Positions 26,939 through 36,416 of a DNA stretch of 64,000 nt are shown here, piece by piece. Numbering within the stretch: the first letter of the stretch is position 1; every line of letters begins with the position of its first letter. Under the pieces are notes generated by a model, which was not told the origin of the DNA, made no database searches, and saw only the letters and a program-made list of their open reading frames with translations. This DNA is from Aeromonas allosaccharophila. Its GTDB lineage: Bacteria > Pseudomonadota > Gammaproteobacteria > Enterobacterales > Aeromonadaceae. A program made the translations under genes and the position numbers. The stretch is taken from positions 39,110 to 103,109 of the forward strand of contig NZ_CDBR01000119.1 of assembly GCF_000819685.1 (NCBI RefSeq), given 5' to 3'.

Positions 26939-28648
26939 GTGGCTACTGACCAAAACGGCGATCTGCTGATAAACGATGAGGGCACCGCCGCCCTCGATGA
27001 AAATGAGCAGAAGAGTTCGGCGCTGGGATTCCTGTCCAATACCGATGTACTGCGACAAATCACCCTGATCCTGGGGCTTGCCATCTGTCTGGCCATCGCG
27101 GTGTTTATCCTGCTGTGGGGCAAGGAGCCGGACATGCGTCCCCTCGGCACCTACACCACCCAGGAGCTGGTCAAGACCCTCGACTTCCTCGATCAGCAGA
27201 AGATCCCCTATGAGGTGGATGGCAAGAGCGTGCTGGTCAACGCCGAAAATTACGCCACTATCCAGTTGGCTCTGACCCGTGCCGGTCTCGCCAATGCCGC
27301 CGATACCAGCATCGGTGGTGAAGATATCCTGCTGAAAGATTCCAGTTTCGGGGTCAGCCAGCGGATGGAGGGCGAGCGCCTCAAGCTGAGCCGCGAGCGC
27401 CAGCTGGCGAGCGCTATCGAGCAGTTCCAGAATGTGGCCAAGGCCCAAGTGCTGCTGGCCATCCCCAAAGACAACGTCTTCGCCCGCAACGAACGCAAAC
27501 CCAGTGCCACCGTGGTGCTCAACCTGAAAGGGGCAGCGCTGGGGCAGGGAGAGGTGGACTCCATCGTCGACATGGTGGCCTCTGCCGTTCATGGCCTCGA
27601 ACCGACCCGGGTGACCGTCACCGACCAGAACGGTCGTCTGCTCAACTCCGGCTCGCAAGACCCGGTCTCTGCCCAGACTCGCAAAGAGTTTGCCATGCAG
27701 CAGAAGCAGGAGCTGGAGTACAAACAAAAAATTGACGCCATCCTGATCCCGGTGCTGGGGGCCGACAACTATACGGCGGAAGTGGATCTCTCCCTCGACT
27801 TCTCCCAGCAGGAGCAGACCCGCAAGACTTACAACCCCGACCTGCCTGCGGTGCGCTCCGAAATGACCATGGAAGAGAACAGCGCCAATGGCAGCAGCGG
27901 TGGCGTGCCCGGCGCCCTCTCCAACCAGCCACCTGCTGCGTCCAACATTCCCGAGCAGGCCACCGGTGGCGATGGCGCAGGGGCGGCGTCTTCCGGCCGT
28001 TCCCGTAAAGAGGCGACTCGTAACTTTGAACTGGATACTACCGTCAGCCATACCCGTCGCCAGATGGGGGGGATTCGCCGCATGACCGTCTCGGTCGCGG
28101 TAGACTATAAATCAGTGCCCGGTGCCGACGGGGCCGTGACCCGCGAAGCGCGCAGTCAGGCAGAGATCGATACCCTGCGCCGTCTGCTGAGCGGTGGTCT
28201 TGGCTTTGATGTGACCCGTGGTGATACCCTTGAGGTGGTCGCCATTCCGTTCAATCGTCCCGAGCTGGAAACGGTTGCCGACTTGCCGATTTATGATCAG
28301 CCCTGGTTCTGGCGTGCGGTGCGCATCGCCGCCTCGGTACTGGTGATCATCGTCTTGATCGTGACCGTGGTTCGTCCCATGCTCAAGCGACTGCTCTATC
28401 CGGATGCCAAACCGGAAGGGGAACTGGATTTTGACAACCACACCGTACTGGGTGGCGACGACGAGTTGAGCCTGCTGTCGGCCCAGGTGGAGAACGATCA
28501 GGTATTCGGTGTACGCGATGGTCAGCTCAAGCTGCCTGATCTGCACCGTGACGAAGACTTGCTCAAGGCGGTCCGTGCGCTGGTAGCGAACGAGCCGGAT
28601 CTGGCCGCTCAGGTCATTAAAGAATGGGTAACGAACAAAGATGCCTGA
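26939..28648 (+). CDS. fliF: Flagellar MS-ring protein FliF
   Basis: A 569-residue inner-membrane protein forming the MS-ring. Two membrane segments frame a large periplasmic domain: the first at about residues 37-60 (ITLILGLAICLAIAVFILLWG) and the second at about 458-480 (RIAASVLVIIVLIVTVV). The periplasmic part has the ring-building motifs (RLKLSRERQLASAIEQFQNV). The cytoplasmic tail that binds FliG is at the end (LLKAVRALVANEPDLAAQVIKEWV). The start is GTG 26939, with AAGGA 8 bases upstream. It overlaps fliG by 8 bases. Confidence 0.96.
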   Translation: MATDQNGDLLINDEGTAALDENEQKSSALGFLSNTDVLRQITLILGLAICLAIAVFILLWGKEPDMRPLGTYTTQELVKTLDFLDQQKIPYEVDGKSVLVNAENYATIQLALTRAGLANAADTSIGGEDILLKDSSFGVSQRMEGERLKLSRERQLASAIEQFQNVAKAQVLLAIPKDNVFARNERKPSATVVLNLKGAALGQGEVDSIVDMVASAVHGLEPTRVTVTDQNGRLLNSGSQDPVSAQTRKEFAMQQKQELEYKQKIDAILIPVLGADNYTAEVDLSLDFSQQEQTRKTYNPDLPAVRSEMTMEENSANGSSGGVPGALSNQPPAASNIPEQATGGDGAGAASSGRSRKEATRNFELDTTVSHTRRQMGGIRRMTVSVAVDYKSVPGADGAVTREARSQAEIDTLRRLLSGGLGFDVTRGDTLEVVAIPFNRPELETVADLPIYDQPWFWRAVRIAASVLVIIVLIVTVVRPMLKRLLYPDAKPEGELDFDNHTVLGGDDELSLLSAQVENDQVFGVRDGQLKLPDLHRDEDLLKAVRALVANEPDLAAQVIKEWVTNKDA

Positions 28649-29702
28649 AGAAAAGAAGAGCCAGGTTACAGGCAATGACATCACCGACAGTCAGCGCCAG
28701 ATCCTCGACCAGATGTCGGGGATGGAGATGGCTGCGGTGCTGATGCTGAGCCTCAATGAAGAGGATGCCGCCCAGATCTTCCGTCATCTCGAGCCCAAGC
28801 AGGTGCAGCGGCTCGGTATGTCGATGGCCTCCATGTCCGACTTCAGTCACGATCGGGTGGCGGCGGTGCACCGTCAATTCATCGACGATATCCAGAAGTA
28901 CACCAATATCGGTATCGGCAGCGAAGACTTCGTGCGCAAGGCGCTGGTGGCGGCCCTTGGCGAGGACAAGGCGAGCAACCTGGTGGACCAGATCATTCTC
29001 GGTTCCGGTGCCCGTGGCCTCGATTCGCTCAAGTGGATGGATGCCCGTCAGGTGGCCAGCATCATCCAGAACGAACACCCGCAGATCCAGACCATCGTGC
29101 TCTCCTATCTGGAACCGGAACAATCCGCCGAGATCCTGAGCCAGTTCCCGGAGCAGGTGCGCCTCGATCTGGTGATGCGTATCGCCAACCTCGAAGAGGT
29201 ACAACCGGCGGCACTGCAAGAGTTGAACGATATCATGGAGAAACAGTTCGCCGGTGCAGCCGGTGCCCAGGCAGCCAAGATGGGCGGCCTGAAGGCGGCC
29301 GCCAACATCATGAACTACCTGGATACCAACATCGAAGGCCAGCTGATGGACTCTATCCGCGAGTCGGACGAAGAGATGAGCCAGCAAATCCAGGATTTGA
29401 TGTTCGTGTTCGAAAACCTCATCGATGTGGACGACCGCGGCATCCAGACCATGCTGCGGGAAGTACCAGGGGATCTGCTGCAGCGCGCCCTCAAGGGCTC
29501 CGACGATCAGATGCGCGAGAAGATCTTCAAGAACATGTCCAAACGGGCGGCCGAAATGCTGGCGGACGATCTGGAGGCCATGGGGCCGATCCGGGTCTCC
29601 GAAGTGGAAGCCGCCCAGAAAGAGATCCTCTCCATCGCCCGCCGTCTGGCGGATGCCGGCGAGATCATGCTGGGTGCCGGTGGCGGCGAGGAGTTCCTCT
29701 AA
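28641..29702 (+). CDS. fliG: Flagellar motor switch protein FliG
   Basis: A 353-residue C-ring protein that binds FliF and converts stator force into rotation. Conserved are MEMAAVLMLSLNEEDAAQIFRHL at the N-terminus, the EHPQ motif (IIQNEHPQIQTIVLSYL) in the middle domain and the C-terminal torque helix (LQRALKGSDDQMREKIFKNMSKRAAEML) with its charged residues. Length is standard. The 8-base overlap with fliF implies coupled translation, matching their fixed stoichiometry. Confidence 0.96.
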   Translation: MPEEKKSQVTGNDITDSQRQILDQMSGMEMAAVLMLSLNEEDAAQIFRHLEPKQVQRLGMSMASMSDFSHDRVAAVHRQFIDDIQKYTNIGIGSEDFVRKALVAALGEDKASNLVDQIILGSGARGLDSLKWMDARQVASIIQNEHPQIQTIVLSYLEPEQSAEILSQFPEQVRLDLVMRIANLEEVQPAALQELNDIMEKQFAGAAGAQAAKMGGLKAAANIMNYLDTNIEGQLMDSIRESDEEMSQQIQDLMFVFENLIDVDDRGIQTMLREVPGDLLQRALKGSDDQMREKIFKNMSKRAAEMLADDLEAMGPIRVSEVEAAQKEILSIARRLADAGEIMLGAGGGEEFL

Positions 29703-29705
29703 GCC

Positions 29706-29774
29706 ATGGCCCATAAACAGAATCGCGATGCCAAACCCGCATCAGGCAGTGGTGAGGAGCCGCGCAAAGCATGA
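29706..29774 (+). CDS. Possible 22-codon ORF coupled to fliH
   Basis: A small frame (MAHKQNRDAKPASGSGEEPRKA) fills the fliG-fliH gap. Its TGA overlaps the fliH ATG as ATGA, the classic coupling arrangement. The only purine-rich stretch upstream is GAGGAG inside the end of fliG, about 11 bases away. It may be a short leader peptide, or just chance; the product has no recognisable feature. Confidence 0.3.
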   Translation: MAHKQNRDAKPASGSGEEPRKA

Positions 29775-30595
29775 ACAACAAACTGCGTGGTTATGTGCGC
29801 CCCGACGGCGATGATGCCCGGGTAGAGACCTGGGGCTGGCCCGAGATGGCCGTCGAGGTGGAGCCCGGAGCGCCCACCAATGCCCTCGGCCTGGCCCCTG
29901 ACTGGTATCAGCAGGAAGAGGATGTGGTGGAGCCGGAGCCCGAACAGGAGCCGACCCCCAGCATCACCGCCGAAGAGCTCGAAGCGATCCGTCAGGCCGC
30001 CTGGGAAGAGGGAATGGCCGAGGGACGGGAGTCCGGTTATGCCAAGGGGATGGAAGAGGGCAAGCTGGAAGGATTGCAACAGGGTCACTCTGCCGGTCTC
30101 GAACAGGGGCGCGAGGAGGGGCTGGCCATGGGCCGCGAGCTGGTGGAGCAGGAGATCGCCCACTGGCAGGGGCTCGCTGCCCGCCTTGCCAATCCGCTCA
30201 ATGAGCTGGATCAGGCGGTGGAGCAGCAGCTGGTCTCGCTGGTGATGCAACTGGCCCGCGCGCTTATTCGTCACGAAGCAGAGACCTCCCCCCGCATTCT
30301 GCTGGAGGCGCTCAAGGAGGGGCTGGCGTTGCTGCCCGCCGCCGAGCAGGGGGTGACCCTGATGCTGCATCCTGACGATGTCGCACGTATCGAGCAGGCA
30401 TTTGGCGCCGAAGAATGCGCCAAGCGCCACTGGCGATTGCAGAGCGATCCCACCCTCTCCCCCGGCGATCTGCAACTGGTGACCGAGCTCTCCAGCATCG
30501 ATCTGACCCTCTCCGGGCGTATCGATCAGCTGCTGCGCAACTTCTTGCGGGACAATGCGTCGCAGAACCCGGCTTCGCCGGACTCACGCCCATAA
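29771..30595 (+). CDS. fliH: Flagellar export regulator FliH
   Basis: A 274-residue cytoplasmic protein that binds and restrains the export ATPase FliI and docks it to the C-ring. A tryptophan pair near the start (ETWGWPEM) fits the N-terminal docking motif. Residues 81-121 show eleven glycines exactly four apart (GxxxG repeats), the hallmark coiled region of FliH, here unbroken. The C-terminal half (MQLARALIRHEAETSPRILLEALKEGLALLP) is the FliI-binding domain. GAGGAG lies 12 bases before the ATG. It follows fliG and precedes fliI. Confidence 0.93.
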   Translation: MNNKLRGYVRPDGDDARVETWGWPEMAVEVEPGAPTNALGLAPDWYQQEEDVVEPEPEQEPTPSITAEELEAIRQAAWEEGMAEGRESGYAKGMEEGKLEGLQQGHSAGLEQGREEGLAMGRELVEQEIAHWQGLAARLANPLNELDQAVEQQLVSLVMQLARALIRHEAETSPRILLEALKEGLALLPAAEQGVTLMLHPDDVARIEQAFGAEECAKRHWRLQSDPTLSPGDLQLVTELSSIDLTLSGRIDQLLRNFLRDNASQNPASPDSRP

Positions 30596-30647
30596 CCGAT
30601 GCCGGACGTTGCTGTCCGGCTGCACTTTTTAGCTTCCAGGAGGCCAG

Positions 30648-31979
30648 ATGAGCGGCTCGCTACTGAACCGGTTGCAAGGGTACAAGGTACGCGACAGCGC
30701 CCCCAAACCACCGGTTGCTGGCAAATTGACCCGAGTGGTGGGGCTGACCCTCGAAGCTATCGGTTGCCGCGCCGCCATCGGTGCGCTCTGCCGCATCGAT
30801 ACCCAGGACGGCATGCTGGAAGCAGAAGTGGTGGGCTTCTCTGGCGATCGCCTGTTTCTGATGCCGAGCGAACAGCTCAAGGGGGTGATCCCCGGTGCCC
30901 GGGTGGTGCCCATCACCGAAGAGCACGGCATTCCGGTAGGCATGAACCTGCTTGGTCGGGTCATCGACGGCATCGGCCAGCCACTCGATGGCCTCGGCCC
31001 CATTCTCTCCTCCCAGACGGTGCAGTTTGCCCAGCATCGCATCAATCCGCTCTCTCGCCGTCCGATCCATCAGCCGATGGACGTGGGGGTACGCGCCATC
31101 AATGCCGTGCTGACGGTGGGTCAGGGCCAGCGGATGGGGCTGTTTGCCGGTTCCGGTGTCGGTAAATCGGTGCTGCTTGGCATGATGACCCGCGGCTCGG
31201 TGGCGGATGTGGTGGTGGTCGGCCTCATCGGTGAACGGGGGCGGGAAGTAAAAGAGTTTATTGAAGACATTCTGGGAGAGGAGGGGCGTGCCCGCTCCGT
31301 GGTGGTAGCGGCTCCCGCCGATGCCTCGCCGCTGATGCGGCTCAAGGGGTGTGAAACGGCACTGGCCATCGCCGAGTATTTCCGCGATCAGGGGCTCAAC
31401 GTGCTGCTGCTGATGGACTCACTGACCCGTTATGCCCAGGCCCAGCGTGAAATCGCGCTGGCGGTGGGCGAGCCGCCGGCGACCAAGGGTTATCCACCCT
31501 CGGTTTTTGCCAAATTACCGGCGCTGGTGGAGCGGGCGGGTAACGGCAGCGATGGCCAGGGCTCTATCACCGCTTTTTTCACCGTGTTGACCGAGGGGGA
31601 TGACCTGCAAGATCCCATCGCCGATGCGGCGCGGGCCATTCTCGATGGCCACATCGTTTTGTCGCGCGAGCTGGCCGATGCGGGCCACTATCCGGCCATC
31701 GATATCGAGAAGTCCATCAGCCGGGTCATGCCTATGGTGACTTCGCCGGAACATATGGATCTGGCGCGCACCCTCAAGCAGTTCTACTCCCTCTATCAGC
31801 AGAACCGGGATCTCATCACCATCGGCGCCTACAGTCAGGGCTCCGATCCGCGCATCGACCGCGCCATCATTCAAAAACCCTATCTGGATCAGTTCTTGCA
31901 GCAGGGGATGCGCGAGGTCATTCACTACGATGATGGCCTGCAAGCCTTGCAGATGGTGGCGATGCCATTGATGCGCTGA
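30648..31979 (+). CDS. fliI: Flagellum-specific ATPase FliI
   Basis: A 443-residue ATPase, related to F1-beta, that prepares flagellar substrates for export. The Walker A loop [15 protein letters not shown] lies near residue 165, Walker B ([28 protein letters not shown]) further on, and the signature [21 protein letters not shown] after that. Length is typical. AGGAGG lies 8 bases before the ATG. It works with FliH and FliJ, encoded on either side. Confidence 0.97.
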   Translation: MSGSLLNRLQGYKVRDSAPKPPVAGKLTRVVGLTLEAIGCRAAIGALCRIDTQDGMLEAEVVGFSGDRLFLMPSEQLKGVIPGARVVPITEEHGIPVGMNLLGRVIDGIGQPLDGLGPILSSQTVQFAQHRINPLSRRPIHQPMDVGVRAINAVLTVGQGQRMGLFAGSGVGKSVLLGMMTRGSVADVVVVGLIGERGREVKEFIEDILGEEGRARSVVVAAPADASPLMRLKGCETALAIAEYFRDQGLNVLLLMDSLTRYAQAQREIALAVGEPPATKGYPPSVFAKLPALVERAGNGSDGQGSITAFFTVLTEGDDLQDPIADAARAILDGHIVLSRELADAGHYPAIDIEKSISRVMPMVTSPEHMDLARTLKQFYSLYQQNRDLITIGAYSQGSDPRIDRAIIQKPYLDQFLQQGMREVIHYDDGLQALQMVAMPLMR

Positions 31980-32006
31980 TGATGGTCGGTAACAGAGAGG
32001 TCGACG

Positions 32007-32447
32007 ATGAGTAGAGGGCTGATATTGTTGGCCGAGCGGTTGGTGGAGGCGGAGCAACAGTGTGCGCTGGCGCTGGTGAAGGCGCAGCAGGATCTCAAGC
32101 TGTTCATGGATCAGCAAAATGCCCTCAACCAGTACCGCCAGATCTATCACCAGCAGTGGACCGATCGCGGCTTGCAGGGGATCTCGCCCCAGCAAAACAG
32201 CCAGTATCACGCCTTTATCAACAAACTAGAACAGGCGGCGACCCAGCAGTACGAGGGGGTGCTGCAGGTGCGTCAGGCTCTCGAACTGCGCCGTGAAGAG
32301 TGGCTGGCTGCCCAGCAGCGGCGCAAGGCGGTAGAGCTGCTGCTGGAGAAGCAGGCGAGCCGCGAGCAGCAGAAGGCCCTGCGTCAAGAGCAAAAGATGC
32401 TGGATGAGTACGCCATGTTGCGGCGCTTTCATCAATCTGGCCTGTAA
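32007..32447 (+). CDS. fliJ: Flagellar export chaperone FliJ
   Basis: A 146-residue protein that is almost wholly alpha-helical and coiled-coil, rich in glutamine, glutamate and arginine. FliJ resembles the F1-ATPase gamma stalk, joins FliI to FlhA and recycles chaperones. Sequence conservation in this family is low, so the call rests on length, coiled-coil character (LVEAEQQCALALVKAQQDL; LEKQASREQQKALRQEQKMLDEYAMLRR) and its fixed place between fliI and fliK. Confidence 0.9.
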   Translation: MSRGLILLAERLVEAEQQCALALVKAQQDLKLFMDQQNALNQYRQIYHQQWTDRGLQGISPQQNSQYHAFINKLEQAATQQYEGVLQVRQALELRREEWLAAQQRRKAVELLLEKQASREQQKALRQEQKMLDEYAMLRRFHQSGL

Positions 32448-32514
32448 CTTGCTTTGATCTGGACATTGTCGGCGGCCATCTCTTTGGGGGCCACCAGAAT
32501 TCAGGGATCCCATC

Positions 32515-34716
32515 ATGATGCAGACACTGTTGACACAAACGCCTTCGGCTCCGGCCAACGGGTTGGACAAAGCGCCTCTGAGCGGTTCCGTCGAGAGCAA
32601 AAGCATCGATGGGGGAACCAGCAGTGACAGCAAGGGGGATTTCGCTATCCTGATTGCCAAGGCTCAGAACTGCGAACAGGGCGCCGCCGAGGCCAGTCAG
32701 GGCGATAACAATGTCCGATCAGCCAAATCTTTGGCGACCGAGAGCGCATCTCCCAACGAGGAGGCCAGCAAGGAGCAGGATCCTGACGCCGACAGCAAGG
32801 TGGAGGAGGTTCCCGCCACCGACTTTCTGCTGCGCCTGCAAGACTCCCTCAAGCTCGATACCTCGCTAGTGACGCCCCAGCTGGCTGTAGTGGCCCAACA
32901 GAGCGCCACTGCGGTAGACGGCAATCCGTTGCCGCAAGAGGGTGAGCAGCAGGGCATTGCGCTTGATGAAAGCGAGCCAGCCCCTGCCGCTGCCAGGATC
33001 GCCCGCCAGCTTGCCGGTCAGACCGGGGCGCAATCGCCGTTGGCCACGACCGCCCAATTGACTCCTGAAACCACCGTATCGCCCTCTGCGGCGCGAGTGG
33101 TGGTGCAGGGCGACGCATCCTCCGCCGTTCTCTCCCCCTCAGTCCTCTCCTCTGAGGGAGAGAAGGCCGCGACCACTGCGGATGAGCAGTCCGGGGAAAA
33201 AGCCTCTGCCAAGGGAGAAACCCCCGCGGGTGGCAAGCACACCAAGCCCCTCACGGGGGCAGAACGAATGGCCCAGCTGGCCAAGGTGCTGCCGGTCGAT
33301 GAGTCGGCCAGTACCACCAAACCTGCGGAGTCACTCGCAACAAAAGAAGCTGGCGACAGCAAATCCGACTCCGCAGCCAGCAGCGCCGTGACCGGCAAGG
33401 GACAGACGGCGCAAGCCGCGACTCAGGGGGCTGCGCTCAAGGCATTCAGCGAGGGGCTCAAGCAACCTGAAGTGGGCGCTGCTGCCACTTCAGCCACCGC
33501 AGAGGGGCATGATGGTAGTAGTAATAGTACAGGCAAGAGCGTAAGCAATAGCGGAGCTAAGGTTAACCAGAACGATGTATCATTTACAGCCAAACAGGAA
33601 GGCAGATTAACAGCGAAAGAGGGGAGCGACAGCAAATCCGACTCCGTAACCAGCAGCGCCGTGACCAGCAAGGGACAGACGGCGCAAGCCGCGACTCAGG
33701 GGGCTGCGCTCAAGGCATTCAGCGAGGGGCTCAAGCAACCTGATGCGGGCACCGTAACCACTGCCACCACCGCAGAGAACACTGGTATGGCTGGCAAGGG
33801 GGCAGAAAAAAGTGCCGCCGAGGGAAGCCAGCAGCCAGCCACAGCCGCCAATCAAGGTTCGGCGCCGGTGACGACAGCGCAAAGTGCCGCAGCCCAGAGC
33901 GGCGTGACGTCAAATACCACGACTCAGACCGATAGCGCTGCCGCGCCCGTGATGGTGGCGCCAGAACAGGTGTTGGCGCAGGCCGAATCTCAGGGGCCGC
34001 AAGCGCCGCTGTCGAGCATTGCAGCCGGTATCAAGCAGATGGACGTGACGGGCACCGACGAGGTGCGCAAGGCGGTGCAGTTGGAGGTGAAACCGAAGGC
34101 CGGTGAGTCTGAGAAGAGTCTTGTCGCTGCCACATCGAGCAGCGAGAGCAGCCAGAGCCAGACCGTACAGCATGGCCAGAACAGTCAGCCCCAGCCCCAG
34201 GTGGCCGACAGCCGTGCGCCCGCTGCCGAGGGCACGTTGCGCCGTGAACCGCAGAATTTACCCCATTTGAAGCTGGCCAGTCAGGAAGCGCCTGCCGAAT
34301 TGCACCAGAAGGTCAACGTGATGCTGGCCGAAAAACTGCAACAGGCGGAAATTCAGCTCGACCCCCTCGGCCTTGGCAAGATGAAGATCCAGATCCAGAT
34401 TGGGGCCGACAGCCAGGCCAACGTCCATTTTGTGGTACAACATGGACAGACTCGCGAGATGCTGGAGCAGGCGATGCCCCGGCTGCGTGACATGCTGGCA
34501 GGGCAGGGGATCCAGCTTGGCCAGACGCAGGTTCAACAGCAGTCGCAGCAACAGCAACAACAGGGCCAGCCTACCTTTAGCGGGCAGGGGCAGCAGGGTC
34601 AGAGTGGCGGTCAGTCACATGCCGGTAACGGGCAGGTTGAGGGGGAACCCACCACTGCCAACCTCAGTTTGCTGGTGGAATCGACAAACGGTTCCGGAAT
34701 TGATTTCTATGCTTGA
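32515..34716 (+). CDS. fliK: Flagellar hook-length control protein FliK
   Basis: A 733-residue protein that acts as a ruler for hook length and switches FlhB export specificity. The first 580 residues are low-complexity, rich in Ala, Ser, Thr, Gly and Gln, as expected for the disordered ruler part. The C-terminal FliK domain is clear (LHQKVNVMLAEKLQQAEIQLDPLGLGKMKIQIQ and the following VHFVVQHGQTREMLEQAMPRLRDML). A 117-bp direct repeat inside the gene adds a 39-residue duplication 91 codons apart. A glutamine-rich run follows the conserved domain. It is longer than the E. coli protein but not unusual for Aeromonas/Vibrio. Confidence 0.94.
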   Translation: MMQTLLTQTPSAPANGLDKAPLSGSVESKSIDGGTSSDSKGDFAILIAKAQNCEQGAAEASQGDNNVRSAKSLATESASPNEEASKEQDPDADSKVEEVPATDFLLRLQDSLKLDTSLVTPQLAVVAQQSATAVDGNPLPQEGEQQGIALDESEPAPAAARIARQLAGQTGAQSPLATTAQLTPETTVSPSAARVVVQGDASSAVLSPSVLSSEGEKAATTADEQSGEKASAKGETPAGGKHTKPLTGAERMAQLAKVLPVDESASTTKPAESLATKEAGDSKSDSAASSAVTGKGQTAQAATQGAALKAFSEGLKQPEVGAAATSATAEGHDGSSNSTGKSVSNSGAKVNQNDVSFTAKQEGRLTAKEGSDSKSDSVTSSAVTSKGQTAQAATQGAALKAFSEGLKQPDAGTVTTATTAENTGMAGKGAEKSAAEGSQQPATAANQGSAPVTTAQSAAAQSGVTSNTTTQTDSAAAPVMVAPEQVLAQAESQGPQAPLSSIAAGIKQMDVTGTDEVRKAVQLEVKPKAGESEKSLVAATSSSESSQSQTVQHGQNSQPQPQVADSRAPAAEGTLRREPQNLPHLKLASQEAPAELHQKVNVMLAEKLQQAEIQLDPLGLGKMKIQIQIGADSQANVHFVVQHGQTREMLEQAMPRLRDMLAGQGIQLGQTQVQQQSQQQQQQGQPTFSGQGQQGQSGGQSHAGNGQVEGEPTTANLSLLVESTNGSGIDFYA
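33354..33743 (+). repeat. 117-bp direct repeat inside fliK
   Basis: Copies at 33354-33470 and 33627-33743 differ at three positions only. The offset is 273 bases (91 codons), so the reading frame is kept and the protein carries two copies of a segment with GQTAQAATQGAALKAFSEGL. Recombination between the copies would change FliK length by 91 residues. Confidence 0.92.
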
Positions 34717-34773
34717 TGCAATCCCGAGTAAGTTTATGATATCGAACAAGTTTGAGACTAGGGTGGACAAGGG

Positions 34774-35289
34774 ATGGCTGACGATAACGAGTTGACGCTA
34801 AAAGACCCGGCTGCGGGCAAGAAAAAGAAGCTGATCATTATCATTGCCCTGGCGGTTATTTTGCTGGGCGGTGGTGGTGCTGGCGCCTTCCTGATGCTCT
34901 CCGGTTCGGAAAAACCGCCCGTTGAAGCGGCGGAGGGCGCAGAGGGCAAGCCCAAGGTGGAAGCGCCTCAACCCTCCCTGTATGTGGGGATGCCACGACC
35001 CTTTGTCTTTAACGTCGCGGGTGCCCAGCGGGATCGACTGGTGCAGATCAAGATCCAGCTGATGGTGCGCGGCACTGCCGACGAGACGCTGGCCAAACAG
35101 AATATTCCCCTGATTGAAGGCACTTTGCTGCGGGTATTCAGTGCAGCCAGTGCCGAACAGCTGATGACCTTTGAAGGCAAGGAGAAGCTGCGCAAGGATT
35201 CACTGGAAGAGTGCCGTCGGGTGCTCAAGGACCTAGTCTCTTCCCCCGTTATCGAACAAGTGCTGTTTACCGGCTTTGTAATGCAGTAG
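34774..35289 (+). CDS. fliL: Flagellar basal body-associated protein FliL
   Basis: A 171-residue single-pass inner-membrane protein. A lysine-rich cytoplasmic start is followed by a membrane helix at about residues 15-40 (LIIIIALAVILLGGGGAG) and a periplasmic domain (YVGMPRPFVFNVAG ... KDLVSSPVIEQVLFTGFVMQ) typical of FliL. FliL surrounds the stator and raises torque. It lies between fliK and fliM as in Vibrio; fliM starts 8 bases after its stop. Confidence 0.93.
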   Translation: MADDNELTLKDPAAGKKKKLIIIIALAVILLGGGGAGAFLMLSGSEKPPVEAAEGAEGKPKVEAPQPSLYVGMPRPFVFNVAGAQRDRLVQIKIQLMVRGTADETLAKQNIPLIEGTLLRVFSAASAEQLMTFEGKEKLRKDSLEECRRVLKDLVSSPVIEQVLFTGFVMQ

Positions 35290-35296
35290 GTGAAGC

Positions 35297-36367
35297 GTGA
35301 GCGATCTGTTAAGTCAGGACGAAATTGATGCCCTCTTGCACGGTGTCGATGATGTCGAAGAGGAAGAGATAGGCTCGGCGGGGGATCCCGGCGTTGCCCA
35401 GTTTGACTTCTCCTCCCAGGACCGCATCGTCCGTGGTCGCATGCCGACGCTGGAGCTGGTGAACGAACGTTTCGCCCGCCACATGCGGATTAGCCTGTTC
35501 AACATGATGCGTCGCACCGCCGAGGTCTCCATCAACGGCGTGCAGATGCTCAAGTTTGGCGAGTATGTCCATACCCTGTTTGTGCCGACCAGTCTCAACA
35601 TGGTGCGCTTCCGCCCGCTCAAGGGGACTGCGCTTATCACCATGGAGGCCCGGCTGGTCTTCATCCTGGTGGAGAACTTCTTCGGTGGCGATGGCCGTTA
35701 TCACGCCAAGATTGAAGGGCGCGAGTTCACCCCGACCGAGCGGCGGATCATCCAGATGCTGCTCAAACTGGTGTTCGAGGATTACAAGGATGCCTGGGCG
35801 CCGGTGATGGACGTGGGCTTTGAGTATCTCGACTCCGAGGTGAACCCGGCGATGGCCAACATCGTCAGCCCGACCGAGGTGATTGTGGTCAGCTCGTTCC
35901 ACATCGAGCTCGATGGCGGTGGCGGTGACTTCCACGTCGCAATGCCCTACTCCATGCTGGAGCCGATCCGCGAACTGCTGGATGCCGGTGTGCAGAGTGA
36001 CAAGGGAGATACCGACGTGCGCTGGAGCAAGGCGCTGCGTGACGAAATCATGGACGTCAAGGTAGAGCTGCGCGCCAAGCTACTGGAGACTGAACTGACC
36101 CTGCGTGAACTGATGGAGCTGCGACCCGGCGATATCATCCCGGTCGAGATGCCGGAAAATCTGCTGGTCTATGTGGAAGATTTGCCTACCTTCCATGCCA
36201 AGATGGGCCGCACCAAGGACAATGTGGCGCTCAAGATCACCGACAAACTCAAGCGCCCGGAAGGGGTCAAGACAGAGATGCATCTGGTGACCCGCGGTGG
36301 TGTACGAATTGATGGCGAGGCCGAGCTGGAAGAGCTCGAGCGCAGTATCGAAGATCAACAGCGATAA
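35297..36367 (+). CDS. fliM: Flagellar motor switch protein FliM
   Basis: A 356-residue C-ring protein. Its N-terminal LLSQDEIDALLHGV is the peptide that binds phosphorylated CheY; the middle domain (GRMPTLELVNERFARHMRISLFNMMRR) contacts FliG and the C-terminal domain is FliN-like. The start is GTG 35297, with AGGTGAAG upstream. Length is slightly above E. coli FliM (334), as in other polar flagella. It joins the CheY made by the gene at 45.5 kb to motor switching. Confidence 0.96.
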   Translation: MSDLLSQDEIDALLHGVDDVEEEEIGSAGDPGVAQFDFSSQDRIVRGRMPTLELVNERFARHMRISLFNMMRRTAEVSINGVQMLKFGEYVHTLFVPTSLNMVRFRPLKGTALITMEARLVFILVENFFGGDGRYHAKIEGREFTPTERRIIQMLLKLVFEDYKDAWAPVMDVGFEYLDSEVNPAMANIVSPTEVIVVSSFHIELDGGGGDFHVAMPYSMLEPIRELLDAGVQSDKGDTDVRWSKALRDEIMDVKVELRAKLLETELTLRELMELRPGDIIPVEMPENLLVYVEDLPTFHAKMGRTKDNVALKITDKLKRPEGVKTEMHLVTRGGVRIDGEAELEELERSIEDQQR

Positions 36368-36416
36368 TCGACGGTTTATTGCGGTAAACGGTCACGAAGT
36401 AGCATAAGGAAACAAG

